NCBI GenBank assembly: GCA_016617855.1
Contig: JAECUM010003304.1
Location: 1-64,000 of the forward strand
Origin: Megalonaias nervosa
Lineage: Eukaryota; Mollusca; Bivalvia; Unionida; Unionidae
Length of the DNA stretch: 64,000 bases
Reading direction: 5' to 3'
Of this stretch, positions 44,421-57,300 are shown in pieces. Within the stretch, counting starts at the first letter, position 1, and the number at the start of each line of letters is the position of its first letter. A model generated the notes under the pieces. The model was not told where the DNA came from and ran no database searches. It worked only from the letters and a program-made list of their open reading frames with translations. Position numbers and translations under genes: made by a program.

Positions 44421-44718
44421 TGTGTGTGTTTTGGATTTTAACGTAACTTTAAAAAATGTTCAGTCATAACGCTACAGTGTCTGCAGTGTGGCAGTTTATA
44501 GTGATGTTTAGCACTGGGGCATCATGTCCCACCCAGTCACATTACCCTGACACCAGGCCCACCAGTACTAACAATAACCTCTTAATGCTGAGCGCTTAGT
44601 AAGGTAGCAGTTTGAACCATTTTTATGAGTCTTTGATACGACTCAGCCGGGGGTCAAACCCGCGACCTCCTGCATCCAAGGTGGACGCTCTAACCACTTA
44701 AGCTACCAAAGCGGTACC
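44421..44718 (-). mobile_element. SINE family 1, full copy with 11-bp target-site duplication
   Basis: The minus-strand head has GTAGCTTAAGTGGTTAGAGC and a B-box-like GGTTTGACCCC. The body is the same as at 15.85 kb. The flanks are TACATATTGTA at 44410-44420 and 44719-44729. Confidence 0.85.
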
Positions 44719-44977
44719 TACATATTGTAAAAGACATGTTCTCCTATGTTTTTACACCATTCTATTATCTTTTGTTGTCATTTGTAATTTAAACATTGTA
44801 ATACAAATCATGTTGATATAAGCAGAAATTGCCTTGGTAAATTTATTAAAGATAAAATATAAACACATACATTAGTAAATTATCTGAAAAGATCACAAGG
44901 GGAAAGAAAGTGTACATATACCTGACCTGTTTCTGAACTGCAGCAGAAATACAGATGGGTCAGTTGTCCATGTATAA

Positions 44978-45000
44978 TAATAATAATAATAATAATAATA
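44978..45000. repeat. (AAT)n microsatellite
   Basis: About eight units. Confidence 0.9.
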
Positions 45001-45426
45001 GTGGGATGAATAATAACATTACTGTGATCTTCTAGATGATAATGGTTACATATTAATCAGAGAAATGGATTACATCCAGCCAGATAAATTTTGGGGTACT
45101 TTGATATTATTTGTCTCCTTAGCAACCACTTGTCACATTTGACACTGTTGTTACACATTAGCTACAGTATCCAATGGGAAATTTGATTCTATCAAGCTTT
45201 GGTGCATAATACATTTTTTTTGCATGACATTGATGTTGAAACCCTATCCAAGCATTAGAGCTCACATAACTTTAATGAGCATGCAGTACCTATATGTATT
45301 GAAGTGGGTAAGAAAACATTGATTTCTTATGTAATCAGGTCAAATCAAGTTTGTAGCCTTCAATTTTACAAAGCTGCTTTCAAACATTCAAATTTCACAT
45401 TCATTTTGATAATAGTAGGTGGTATA

Positions 45427-45645
45427 TATGTACTTGCATTTAAGTGGCGTCCAAATGCAAAATACACAGACCAAGATCTGCAGCTGTATAATGTGCCAGC
45501 AATCTGTTTCTATTCAGTTTGTTTTGGAGTAATCATAAAACAAAGAACATTGACTGTGATCTGCCAGCACATTATGTGATGGCAGATCATGATCTATGTT
45601 GTTTGCAGTTGGACTTGAATGCAAGTATGGGCAGTACTTATGTTT
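45427..45645. mobile_element. double-hairpin pogo-type MITE 5
   Basis: Left TATGTACTTGCATTTAAGTG, right CAGTTGGACTTGAATGCAAG. The internal palindromes CACAGACCAAGATCTGCAGC and ATGGCAGATCATGATCT belong to the family. Frames at 45304-45734 read through it and are not genes. Confidence 0.68.
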
Positions 45646-45674
45646 CTTGCCATTTAGAGTCTAATGCTTTAGAT

Positions 45675-46003
45675 CAGGTGTGTCCAACACAGGTGCTGTA
45701 TGCGGCTGAATCCTTCACATTATACGGCCTGTAGACAGTCCTTTTGAAAATATGCATTTTAATTAATACTTATTCCACTTTTCAGTATTGCTTTCTGATG
45801 ATGTTTTATGTATCTACTACAATATATGACTTATCGTACTTATTTAATATTATTATTACAACCATGTAATAAGAATGTTAGTGTCATGTAATAATTGTAT
45901 GTGATTTTTGTATTTAATTATGAAACTGTTCTTGCTCATGTGGCCTGTGACCGTAGGCATTTTATTTCCTTTGCCCCCAGCCAGAAATAGTTGGATGACC
46001 CTG
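45675..46003. mobile_element. hAT-like MITE, 329 bp
   Basis: The ends are CAGGTGTGTCCAACA and, inverted, CAGGGTCATCCAACT. The 8-base flanks CTTTAGAT and CTCTAAAT match at six of eight positions. No transposase. Confidence 0.7.
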
Positions 46004-46009
46004 CTCTAA

Positions 46010-47470
46010 ATGAATGCATTGTAGAAGGGTAGAGAGGATACACTTCTATGCAATAACCTAATGGTTCCACTCAAGTTATTACATCCTTCTGAAGGAGGGA
46101 CATGTATAAGGCGAAGTTGTCTGCATTTACAGCAGGTGCAATGGAGAGACTGTTGGCATACTAATATGCTACTTTCATGAACTGTAAATGGAATTTTCTT
46201 TACATGTGGTAGCGGGAAAAGTGTACTGCCTAAGGCAGACAGCTGATCAAAATGACTGCTCATATGTGCTCAAGAAATGCACGTGAACTAGTCTGAAGAA
46301 TATTAACTTCAGCAGTTATTAAAATAAGAAATTGAAGTTTTGCCTTAGTAGGCAACAATAACTTCTGAAAGTGCAAAAATTAAATTATAAAATATATCAA
46401 ATAAAAACGAAAAAAGATATTGGCTAGTTTTCTTCCAATTTACCTCAGTCCAGGAAGTGAAAATGACCAAATGGAGCTATAAGTCTTCTGAGAGATGCAC
46501 ACTGGAAGTAAGGCTAAGCTGTATACTCTATAATCCAAATTTCACCAATCAATAGTACGCCAAAATGAAGAGAGTTTAAAGTTATTTTAACAGTACCTAA
46601 GGTACACAAGGTCTTTTGAAATAGCCAGTGTAACCAGAGAGAAAAACCTGAGAAATTCTTTTTCTTTAAAAATCAAACCCTGTGCAAAGTATGAAACTGG
46701 AGAGTGGAACCTAAACAAAGCATTTGTAAAAGGTGGCAAATTTTCACTTATTAGGAGAAATTTAAAGACTTAGTATTCTTAACTGATTAGTCGAGTTTCC
46801 ATTAGTTTATGTAAAGTTAACAACCAAGTCACAAAAGGTTGGGAAAACAGCTTTGCTCTTAGGTTAAAAATATTCTCACATTATTGAAACAAGGGGGAAC
46901 CCTCAATTCCATGTAAAAGATGGCGAATGTAGTAATTTTTTGGTTTAAACTTTATTTGCTTGCCTGCAATAAAGTGCAGAAAGCTTATGTTGTAACCTTC
47001 ACATTGCAGTTCTCGTCTTACTTTCATTCTTACTAGGTCATTTTCATTTGTTCAAACATTTTTAGGAGTGCTACATCACTGAGCCAAAATAAAGTCACTG
47101 TGACCTTCATTTCAACTTTATGAACTATGTCAATCTGATTTTTAAGTAAGTTTCTCAGATACAGATACTTGTACTGTTTTACAATCATGAAACTCGATCC
47201 TGAAGTGTACCACTACCATACCATACATGCATTGGTGAAAATGCTAATTTGTAGATATGATAATGCAAGACAGCTTATTTTGCATCATGAAGCTTCTTTT
47301 CATGATTAGTCAATATTGATAATTACCATCATTGACAAATACAAACTTCTGTCTGCAGAGTATGTGAAGGTAAACTTTGTTGTCCTCTGATCATTCCATA
47401 TCTTGTTTGTTTGATCACAGTTGTGCAACACATTTTCATTACTATATGAAGTACTCTTGCTAGCAGTTTT
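46010..47470. other. intergenic stretch, no gene seen
   Basis: An 85-codon minus-strand frame at 46006-46263 shows no family features. At 47040-47220 there is a fragment of the CATGAAACTTGG / GTCACTGTGACC repeat also seen at 12.4-14.6 kb. Confidence 0.4.
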
Positions 47471-47479
47471 GGGTACAAG

Positions 47480-47820
47480 GTCTTCTGTAAGATAAGGTGA
47501 AACACAAAACTCTCAGTCCAAGAACCAGATCATAATAAAGGCACACACTCCCAAGACCTCACTGCAGCTACATCCCTTGAAGTATGTACACAATTGCTCC
47601 AATGATTAATTGATGATTAATGGAATTTGGACTACAATCTTTCTGTCCAAACAGGAAACACGTCTGATTTCCATCTTGGCAAGCAGACAGTTTTCTTGCA
47701 GATTGTTGCTAAAAATAAGCCAAAAGATGGGGCTAATGTCCTTTTAGCTGGGAGGACTGGATTTGTGAGGTACTGGATGTACCACAAACTTGTCGTCATT
47801 GGATACATACTGTAAATAGA
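47480..47820 (+). repeat. terminal-type repeat A, copy 3
   Basis: ACTCCCAAGACCTCACTGCA-CTACATC and GGGAGGACTGGATTTGTGAG match the copies at 4.6 and 6.3 kb. A 62-codon frame inside is not a gene. Confidence 0.55.
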
Positions 47821-48084
47821 TATTTTACAGTCGGTTTGTATACTTGTCTGACGATTTGTATTTCTTTGATAAACGCTTATCTAATCAATTTTAGTCTCAG
47901 CCATATATTCTTTCATCGACTTCTAACATATTGTCATAAATTACCTGCCTACTTGAATGTTTTAAATGAGTGTTTTCAATAAAGAATTGTTTCCAAATTA
48001 TTTTGTTGTGGTTTCTGCACCTTCTACAGTGAAATTAAAGCTATCATTGAAAACGTGGAGAAAAAAAATTAATAATGGATAGCC

Positions 48085-48230
48085 TTCACCAAGAGTTGCT
48101 TCCCTTTGTCTACATAATATACAGTCAGAAAGACATTTTTCCATCTTTTGTAGAGGGTTTGATTTGGAGGTAGCAGAAAAAGTTAATGTAATGTGATAAG
48201 GTAATGTATTTGAGATATTTCTTTACATCT
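48085..48230 (-). repeat. terminal-type repeat B, solo copy
   Basis: GTTGCTTCCCTTTGTCTACA, AGAAAGACATTTTTCC, TTTGATTTGGAGGTAGCAG and GTGATAAGGTAATGTATTTG match the termini at 33.95 and 39.4 kb. No DIRS coding fragment adjoins, so it may be a solo terminus. Confidence 0.58.
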
Positions 48231-48482
48231 AAGAGAAATGTAGATATCCTATGTCTCTCTATATATATTATGTGTGTGTGTCTATATATATATAGAGAGA
48301 GAGAGAGAGATATACACACACACACTCTCACAGGGTAAATGCATATAATGAAATAAAATGGAACCAGTACTATGAGGGACCTTCTTGTTGTATGGAGTAA
48401 TTTTGACTTGTAACAAAATCCAGATAAAATGATTTGATTGCTACAGCACTGCTATATTAAATTTAATTTGTGTGTGTGTGCA

Positions 48483-48490
<8 letters not shown>

Positions 48491-48555
<65 letters not shown>
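48491..48555. repeat. (TA)n microsatellite
   Basis: About 32 TA units. Shorter (TA)n/(GA)n/(CA)n tracts lie nearby at 48260-48325. Confidence 0.95.
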
Positions 48556-48559
<4 letters not shown>

Positions 48560-49007
48560 TACCCAAAGCAAGCAAATTTCAGAACACCAAAAAAATGAAC
48601 AACCATGATTTTAGTCTATTTGTATATTCTGGTAAAATTGGAGCTACTCCAGTCTAATGTAAATTAAGACTTCAAGCCACTAACAAATAAAGAAAAGTAA
48701 TAAAAATTAAATTTTCAAATTGAGACTGGACAGATAATAGATGATAATTTGACTGGGTTGTTGTCCATTTCTACAATATTTGTTTTCAATCCACATCAGT
48801 TGTACAAGTTCCAAGTACTCCTTATGTTCAAAGTGGCAACCTGATGTGGTCTTTGAGAAGGGAACAAATAAAAGGCCAGGTTAACCTAGTGTCCTGGATA
48901 GACAATTATAAAAGTCTATTTAAACTGAGTTGACTAGGTACACCTTCAAGTACTGAAAAAGAAAAAAAAGGAAATTAAAATAACAAGACAGCCCATTTAT
49001 TCTAGAG

Positions 49008-49162
49008 CAGTGGTTCCCAAACTTTTTCAGGCCACCACCCCCTTGGTTATCCTCAGCGCCCCCTACTCTACCCTGTAAAAAAGCATTATTCAGCTGAAGC
49101 ACCCCCCCTCGGTTATCCCACAGCCCCCAAGGGGGTGGTACCACTCCCTTTAGGAACCACTG
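49008..49162. mobile_element. hAT-like MITE, 155 bp
   Basis: The ends are CAGTGGTTCCCAAAC and GGAACCACTG (inverted). The 8-base flanks TTCTAGAG and TTTTAGAA match at six of eight. The interior is C/G-rich (CACCCCCTTGG, CCCCCAAGGGGGTGG) and can fold into a long hairpin. Confidence 0.8.
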
Positions 49163-49417
49163 TTTTAGAAGGCTAAATGAATTCAGAATTTGGTTAGACC
49201 ATTTGTAGCAGATGATGGCATGCAATGGAAACTCGAGTACAAATCACTTCAGCAAGGCACCAACGCTCTGCAAGGACATTGTAATTAAACTGATACATGG
49301 GTATACTTTAACTAGCTTACTGTTTATTACAGTGGGAAAAAAAACCATTAACAGGATAACTTTATGTCTTGCATACCCAAAATACACTGCAGAGAATTAC
49401 CCAAAATTACAGAATAG

Positions 49418-49645
49418 CCTCCGTTATGGATCACTGCCATCTCACCTCTGTCTGCGTGGGTTCGAGTCTAGGATTTGGCAAATGTGGATATGTGAGAAAG
49501 CTTGCCAGTAGCTTCTCGTGGGTCGGTGGTTCTTTCCGGGGATTTCCCAGTTTCTTCCTCCACCATTAATACTGGCCGCCATGTATAGCCTATCGTGTGC
49601 TGAAAAATGGCGTTAAGCCCCACAACAACAACAACAACAACAAAA
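49418..49645 (+). mobile_element. SINE family 2, 5'-truncated, (CAA)n tail
   Basis: It includes the B-box-like GGGTTCGAGTCT, the body CGTGGGTCGGTGGTTCTTTC, and the tail ATGGCGTTAAGCCCC then (CAA)n. The tRNA-like head is missing. It is the inverted partner of the full copy at 49817. Confidence 0.78.
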
Positions 49646-49816
49646 TAGCACTGATTTGTATAAAAACTTTACTGTTTCCCAGAATCTGCTATGAATTAAA
49701 CTTGAAAAGGACCCAAACTTCATTTACCTGCCTAAATTATCTGGACCATCAATTGTTATGGCTAGTAGATACAATTTTCAATTTGGTGCAGTATATTTTC
49801 AGAACACAGGAAAAGT

Positions 49817-50071
49817 TGTTGTTGTTGTTGTTATAGGGTTTAACGCCATTTTTCAGCACAAGATAGGCTATACATGGCAGCCAGTATTAATGGTGGAGGA
49901 AGAACCCTGGAAAACCCCGGGAAGAACCACCGATCCACGAGAAGCTACTGGCAGGCTTTCTCACGTACCCACGTTAGCCGAGCCTGGACTCAAACTCACG
50001 CAGACAGAGGTGAGATGGCAGTGATCTGTAACGATCAGCGCTTTAGACCACTCAGCCACTCGGGGCCCCTT
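49817..50071 (-). mobile_element. SINE family 2, full copy, 11-bp target-site duplication
   Basis: The minus-strand head is CCCCGAGTGGCTGAGTGGTC then TAAAGCGCTGATCG, like a Leu/Ser tRNA A box. The B-box-like GAGTTTGAGTCC, body and GGCGTTAAACCC-(AAC)n tail follow. The flanks are ACAGGAAAAGT at 49806-49816 and 50072-50082. It lies downstream of the TAF6L stop. Confidence 0.85.
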
Positions 50072-50171
50072 ACAGGAAAAGTATTTATACTAAACCTGTT
50101 GAAATGGACTTGAACACTTGCACATGCCAGCTGATGTTATCACCTGGGACCAAAAAAATGTAAGCTAGTAC

Positions 50172-50177
50172 TTTATT
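50172..50177 (-). promoter_or_regulatory. candidate TAF6L polyadenylation signal (AATAAA)
   Basis: TTTATT on the plus strand reads AATAAA on the minus strand, about 160 bases after the TAF6L stop. It is a reasonable distance for a 3' UTR end, but the hexamer is common in AT-rich DNA. Confidence 0.4.
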
Positions 50178-50335
50178 GCATCTCTATCACTGGTATTTGT
50201 GGCAATAAATTAGAGTAAAATCAGTTTTCTCTTGTATCAGTGTGACCATTATTTAAAAAAATGGAAGATGGACACATTTAAACTGAACAAAGATATTAAA
50301 GTAAATTCTAAAGTCATTGTACATGTTCTGAGATT

Positions 50336-51382
50336 TCACTCTGATGTTGTTTCCTTTTTCTTTAATTTAAGGGTCAATGGTTTACGATATGATGAACCAT
50401 CTGAGCTGTATTCCCCCTCTGAGGAATATATTGCATGACTAGCTAAAAAATCATATTGCTCTTGATCCAATTCAAATTGATCAGAATCCTTTGGACTACA
50501 GACACTTTGTTTACGTTTACGTCCATGTTTAGAGTCTTTCTCACGAGATTCTCTTGATGTGGTAGGAACAGGGGAGGATTTCCCAGTTTTTATGTTCAAT
50601 TTCAGTCTTGGTCTTTTTGTTATTGTCAGTTTGATTCCCTGCCCTGGCCCACTGACAGTACTTTTAACTGCAAGTGACACATCTTCTGGAGCCTCTGTCT
50701 GATATTGTTCTTCTTCCTCTGACTTTTCTGATCTGTCTGATTTAACTTCAGCTTGGTCTACATCAATTTCTTCCTCAAATGTATCTGATTTTCTTTTTTC
50801 ATATTTTTCTTTATCTGCCAGCCGTCGCCGTCTTTCTGCCTCTTTGCGCTGTTCATTCTCCAATCTTTCTTGCTCTTTCAGTTCCTCTGCTCTACGTTTA
50901 CGCTCCAATTCCAACCTTTCCTTTTCCTCTTTCTTGCGTTTTTCTTGCTCAATTCTTTCCTGTTCTCTCTTCTTTCTATCCAGTTCCTCCTGTATTCTAA
51001 CTTGGATCATCAATTCATCCAGAAGTTCTTCACCTGTCTTTTTGGACTCGCTATCCTCCAAACTTACAATTATCTCCTTTGACTTAGGTTTGAATACCAT
51101 TTCCTTTAGGCCCTCAACATCTGGCAACAACATAACAAGAGTATCTCCAAAGTACTCATACATTTCTGTGTAAAAAGAAGATGGAGACTTGTCAAAAAAT
51201 GAGACAGATCCTGAACTAGCACTAGACTTGGTAACATAATGCTCTTGTTTTATGTGTTCTTGTTTAACATCTGGCTCTATTTTTACTGTGGTAGTTTCGG
51301 AAGATGCATCAGAGCTGTAACTCCTGAAGCAGTGTGATTTAAATTCCTTAATTTTCTTCCGTAGTATTGATTCAACACAAAG
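50336..51382 (-). CDS. TAF6L: TAF6L terminal exon with charged helix and stop
   Basis: The acceptor TTCTCTTTCAG precedes 51382, and TGA is at 50338-50336. The exon encodes 348 residues. It starts LCVESILRKKIKEFK, then a SUMO-like acidic stretch (VKIEPDVKQE, IKQEH), then YTEMYEYFGDTL, a family motif. Next is about 70 residues of dense E/K/R helix (ELDRKKREQERIEQEKRKKE and on), probably a single alpha-helix or coiled coil. The tail is disordered and Ser-rich with basic patches (KHGRKRKQ, possible nuclear localisation signal) and ends LKLKKKETTSE. The open frame continues 48 bases beyond the acceptor; I place the exon start at 51382 because it restores the VYGAIL-L-VE join seen in the family. 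Confidence 0.83.
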   Translation of the reverse strand, partial: LCVESILRKKIKEFKSHCFRSYSSDASSETTTVKIEPDVKQEHIKQEHYVTKSSASSGSVSFFDKSPSSFYTEMYEYFGDTLVMLLPDVEGLKEMVFKPKSKEIIVSLEDSESKKTGEELLDELMIQVRIQEELDRKKREQERIEQEKRKKEEKERLELERKRRAEELKEQERLENEQRKEAERRRRLADKEKYEKRKSDTFEEEIDVDQAEVKSDRSEKSEEEEQYQTEAPEDVSLAVKSTVSGPGQGIKLTITKRPRLKLNIKTGKSSPVPTTSRESREKDSKHGRKRKQSVCSPKDSDQFELDQEQYDFLASHAIYSSEGEYSSDGSSYRKPLTLKLKKKETTSE

Positions 51383-54300
51383 CTGAAAGAGAATGTTAAA
51401 AGTATAAGTAGGAAGGAAAAAAGGTGTCACTAGGTACCAGAATTATCTTTAGTAATATTTGGGTGGGTGTACTTATCTCTGAGAGAATTTCAATGACCTT
51501 TAAATACTTTTGTTTTCCCCTTTGCACTTATTGCCATGAATCTTGAATATATAATAATAAAACTAATCCACAGCTTATGTGAAGTATGAAGAAGGTAATT
51601 GGTGCTGCATTAAAAAAGGACATATGCATGACTGCATAGGTCTTAACAGCACATCAGCACAATTCTGGCTATATAGTTGAGTAAGTTTAGGTATCCCCAA
51701 AAATCATAGAGAACCAAAATAAAGGCTAAAAAAGGTAAAACCCTCAAAATAAAATGTCAAATTTCTGATATAAACCTAACTTCTAAAAAGTCTTAAGACC
51801 TCCTCAGTGTGAACATAATTAGGTAAAGATTGCTTCCAACAGCTGCCTCTTATGACATACAGGAGGGGGCATCAGGCCTATTCAACATTCCAGAGCCTAT
51901 GGGGAGGGCCATCAGGCCATTTCTACATCCCAAGCCAATGAGGGGGGGGGGGGCATTAAGAAAGGAAATGTGAAATACATAGTTTTTGTTGATTTGTTGT
52001 TTAACTTCTGCAAGTACAGTATAACAGACCCTTTTTTGTTGCAATTTTTAATTTCTTTTACAAAATAAATAAAACTGAACGAACTTTTATCTTTTATGGG
52101 CCGATGGATCAAATAATAATGGAAAATAATGCATGCAAATGCTAATGTGGATTTTTAGTAAAAATGATGAATCCATAACAATGTAAATTTTAAGTTATTC
52201 TCTGAGACATATGAACATATAAATATCTTACAACCACACAGAGAGTAATTTTTTGGTGGCGTGATCCAGTGATCCATCACAGGTGTTTTGATCTTACTAT
52301 GTACAATCATGGATCATGATCTTCTGATATTCTAAAATACTAGAGATCAGAAGCAGATTCCCACTTGCATGCCAAATATTTTCCCTTTTAATCATATCCT
52401 GTGCTAGTGTCAGATCTGTCCAAACAGACCCCAAAATGCTGTTCCTTGCTTCAAAATCTTCGTTTAAAAAGTAATTTCTACTCACCAAAATTGCCCCATA
52501 CACTTTTTGGGCTTCGAACCTGAACCAAATCTGTGAGTTCAGTTCTTCAAAATGGCTCCAGTCTGACGGCTGGACCAAATACTGAAACAGAATAACAGAT
52601 TATTTCCATACCATATCATCCTATCTCAACTTTGAACATAGTAGGTAACTGTAGTTTTAGAGCTATGAATACCAAAATTGTCTCCAATTTTCCAATTCAT
52701 AATGGTATAATTATCCAATGTACTTTAATTTGAACACAATGAATTTTTCTTTTAGATTTGCAAATTTTTGTGCTTAAAAATAAGATAAAAATTGAAATTA
52801 TTACCTTTATTTATTTGTATACCTGAAATTACTTTTATTTAATCATGCATCTGAAATTATCATTATTTATCTGTAGATGAAAAATGACCTTTATATGTAC
52901 AATGGAAATTACCTATATTTTTGTGTATACCAAAAATTACCTTTGTTTATTTGTATGACTGATGAAAAACAGTTAAAATGTGTGAAGAAAATTATGACAA
53001 TAATAATACGAGTTCCTAAAAGTGAATGATGCCCTACTGACTAAAAAGAATTTCTGGGAATCCAAGATAAAACCGTTTCTTCCTTGTAACTGCTGAGTGT
53101 TGAAACCATCTCTGATAATTTTTAACAATAAAAAATTTTTCAAGATGGTCACCATGATGGCCCTTGTAGAAGAAAGATAGCAGTATTTTTACTTAGGAAC
53201 AGCAAGACATCATAAGAAATTTCTGGTGAGAGCCCCATGTCAGCATCACCATCCATTCAGGAGATGATAGATGGTTATCATGGTGGCCATAATGAATGTA
53301 AGAAGGGCACCATTTTCATTTTGGACGAACTAGATATCATAAAAAATAAACTTTTACTGCAACCCCATATCATTACGACCATCTAATCAGGATTAGCAAT
53401 GACTAGATTTTCAAGTTGGTGGTAATTTTAAATGCAAGATCATCATCATTATCATTTAAGACCAAACGGACACCATAATAATACGAAAGCCTCATGTCTA
53501 TCTTTTTTCCTTTTAGGTGAAGTAACAATATTAAGTTTTTCAAGATGGTAGACAAAGGGTCAGATTGACACCATTTTCATTTGGGATTAACTAGATATCA
53601 TAAGAAGTCTTTTGGTGAAAGCCCATGTCAAATCGACTTTCCAGTCAGATGGAGTAGTTATAAGAAAATGTTAGAATATGGATGCCATACTGGAAGCCAG
53701 ATCAGAATAATTTTCATTTAGGACCAACTAGAGACCATAAGTAGTCTTTTAGTAAAAGCCCTATGTTGATATGATCATCTGTCTAACAAACATATAATAA
53801 GGCAAGAATATCCAAACAAAGATCTGTTAAAATTGAGACTGGGACACAAGTGTAGCATCCTTGATTACCTCAACATTTTGCATGATATAATAATGGTTTG
53901 GATAATCAAGTTTTCATCTGTTCTTATTGTACTGTCTATAACTTTATATGCACTTATATTAATTATTTTTCAGGTTAACAAATAATATTAGATAAGACAA
54001 ATTATTCTGATTTCCTCAAATACATAAAATGCAAAACTGTAATTAAAAAAAAAGATTATTCTATCAAAACAAAGACAGAATGGTGGTGTATGAAAAAGTG
54101 GAGGATATGAAAAATTACAAAATTAAAGGTGTTGGATGAACTGAGAATCAAGGTTCAAATATAAACACTTTACAACATGTGAATCTGCTGAAGTGGGACA
54201 TTAATTTACATGTTCATTTAAAATTCTGAAATATCATTATTAAATTATTCAGAATTATTTTCTAAGATATTACCATCAAATGATGCAACATATATGTGAA

Positions 54301-57300
54301 TTTGAGACATTCATCTACAAATTCTGAATACACAGTTCAGATTAAATTTTATAATGGAATGGTTTTCCAGGAGTTGTAAAATTGTTTGTCAAGTTAGATT
54401 TTTTTAAGCATATTTTGTTATAGAAAGTTGTGAAGTTCTTGGAAATATACCATTTTATTGCAATTATCTACAGATGTCGTGAATAGAAAAGTCACTATTT
54501 TATTGTCGTGAACATCTGCATTCTAAATAATTTCAGGTTGTGTAAAACTCACCTTGGAGAGCTCAGATTTGGGTTTGATGGTGGGTTGGATTTCCAAGTA
54601 TTTTATCAGATGAACCCAGTACTGGGAGAGATGGGGCAGTAGCACTCGTTCCACAGCCTGAAATAAGTATGATCACAAGTACCACAATGTATTCTGTTTC
54701 ATTATATATCATTATTTATCATATACTCTTTTTTTTCTCCATTATCTTTACATTGTCAGAATCATTCAGTATAACGCCTTAATACTGCACAACATGTGTG
54801 TCTAAAAATAGTATTGTCTATAGGAACTATTTTCTAGTGTAAATAAACAATGGACACAGACGCCAGCACTTCTGATTTATTGGATTTGTCTGAGGACGAA
54901 GTAAACAAACTGCCTTTTGAAAGTAGAGATGCTAAAGTTGACAATGTGGATGAATTCAAAGAGTCACAAAAGAATCTTTCAATGAAGCAAGTGAATGAAC
55001 ATGATATCTGAAATGTCCAGTGGCGGCTTCATGACAATAAATGTGGGACACACTGAATTGAAAATATAAACACATATTTAACGGAGATGTTAATAATGAT
55101 TCGCAAAGTGAAAGGTTCTGACTATGAACCATGCTCTTTACATTCTATAAAAAATAACACAGAAAGGCATATTAAGGCTAAGGGGTCCCATCTCTTAGAG
55201 GCAGCTCATTTCACAAGTCAGTCGAAGCACTAAATAGAAAAAAATGCAACTGAAGAAGCTGGTTTTGGAAGAAAAGGAGGAACCTCAGAGCCGATAAGCC
55301 AAGATAATGAAAATCTTTATTTTCTGCTGGTGAAATGGGCTCTTACATTCCTGCTGCTTTACAATTTTCCCTGTTCTACTTTTTTGGGAAAATGTTGGAT
55401 TTAGAGGCTGAGACAACCACAGGAAATTGAAGTTTGGAGATGTATCAGTTTTCACAGATTCCCCTGGTACCCAATATCTTCAATATGCTACTATGGATAG
55501 CAAAACCTTTGACAGTACTGGAAGGGGTGACTATAGATCCACAATACCTGACATTTTTTCCGCTAGAACTACACCAGAGTGAGACCCAGTTCACCTTTAC
55601 TTGCAGTATTTGAAATGAAGACCCTCGGAATGGATTGATGATGACAGCTCCTTTAATTTGACCCCAATTCCAATGCAGAAACTGACAGAAGCTCCCCAAA
55701 TAAGCTAATCAGAATAATTACAATTGGTGCCAAATACTGATCCACAGTGTGGAAATGTGCTGTAATATGTAGGGCTATAATCTAGACTACATGTGAAACC
55801 AAAATCACATTCCAAAGGAGAGTTTACTGCACTTCAAAATGAAAATAATTTGTACTTCACTAACAAAACAATGTTTAATCCCTCATCTTCTTGAGAATTT
55901 AAATTAAAAGACTTTCATATTTTTCAGCTTACCATTCCAAACTATCAATGGCAGAACATAAACAGATAATCAGCTTTCAGTCCACACCAGTCCCTCAAGC
56001 CACATGTACATCATGCAGAATCCACCCAGAACTAGATAATCAGAATTTAGCTGGATTGACAGAAAAACAAAATCCCTCCATTCCTGACCAACTGGGAAAT
56101 TTGTTCAATGGTGCAGTTTCAATTCTAGATAGAGCAAAATGGGATTTTGTTTTTAAATGAGTGACTGAGTGTACAGTAAGTTATCAAGTTCAAAGGTCAC
56201 TGGGTGGTACTGTGTGCATGAATACTGTTATTGTGTATTGATGGATCTGTTGTGTATTTATTTGGAATAAAGTATGAATTCAATTCCTTTGTTTCTTGTA
56301 GTGTATTCTTTTATTATTAAGCTTTATGTAGTAAAACAAAATGAATATATAATAAAAATGTTACAGCATTTGCATGGGAAAATATGAATTGGTTGTTTTA
56401 AAAAAATAATACTGCACTTCCAAGGTTGTATAAATATCAATGCTGGTACATGTGATCTGATGTAAATCCTCATCTTGTTAGCATGGAATGGGTTATTTCA
56501 GATATTCACTACATCTATTTGTGCTGAATGTAGAACAATCAGAACTTGAGCCATACTTGTTACAAAAATTGTGTTAAAAAGGCTGAGGCTGAGCTATGAA
56601 AAGGAGACAATTCTACCTAACCTTGGTCTGAACTTGATGCCATCAATCCTTATATGGATCTGATTGGCTGGTTGGTCTTTGTTTTACCTGACAGTCAGTA
56701 GCTGGTTGGACTTGCTAACTATCTGACACAGTGACTGGCTGGTTACTAACTACCTGATGCACGGACTGGCTGGTATATCTTGGTAATTATCTGACACAGT
56801 GATTAGCTGGATGGGCTTGCTAACTACCTGATACAGTAATTACTATTTCACATGAATGATCAAACAGGCTGCTAATTAACCTACGACTTAATGCACCATG
56901 GTATCAAACATTAGTTATCAGTTTTCATACTTTGTTTGATAATAATCTCCACTCATTTGACCTATAATGTCTGCAGAGTTTCTACTTACCTCATGACCCA
57001 TTGCATGTAAACCCATAATGGCCCCATAATGTGTGCAAAATGGCTTGGAATGGTCGTACAGGGCCTCTCTCAGAGTCTTTTCTGTAAACCTCTGTAGAAA
57101 GTTCACATTGTTGGACCATATGCTGAAAATTCAGAATATACACATCCATTGAACCCTCTGAATTAAGTTATTACTTTTAATACAATAAAATGGTTACTAA
57201 AATCACATGGTGATAAAAGCAACATGACAACCTCCCCCATGAAAAATCTGATTTTGTTTTCTAAAGTGCTTGTTAAAAGACATATTGTTATAATCTGAAT

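Noticed and set aside
55445..55699. 84-codon minus-strand frame
   Set aside because: It is the antisense shadow of the DUF3504-like fragments on the plus strand.
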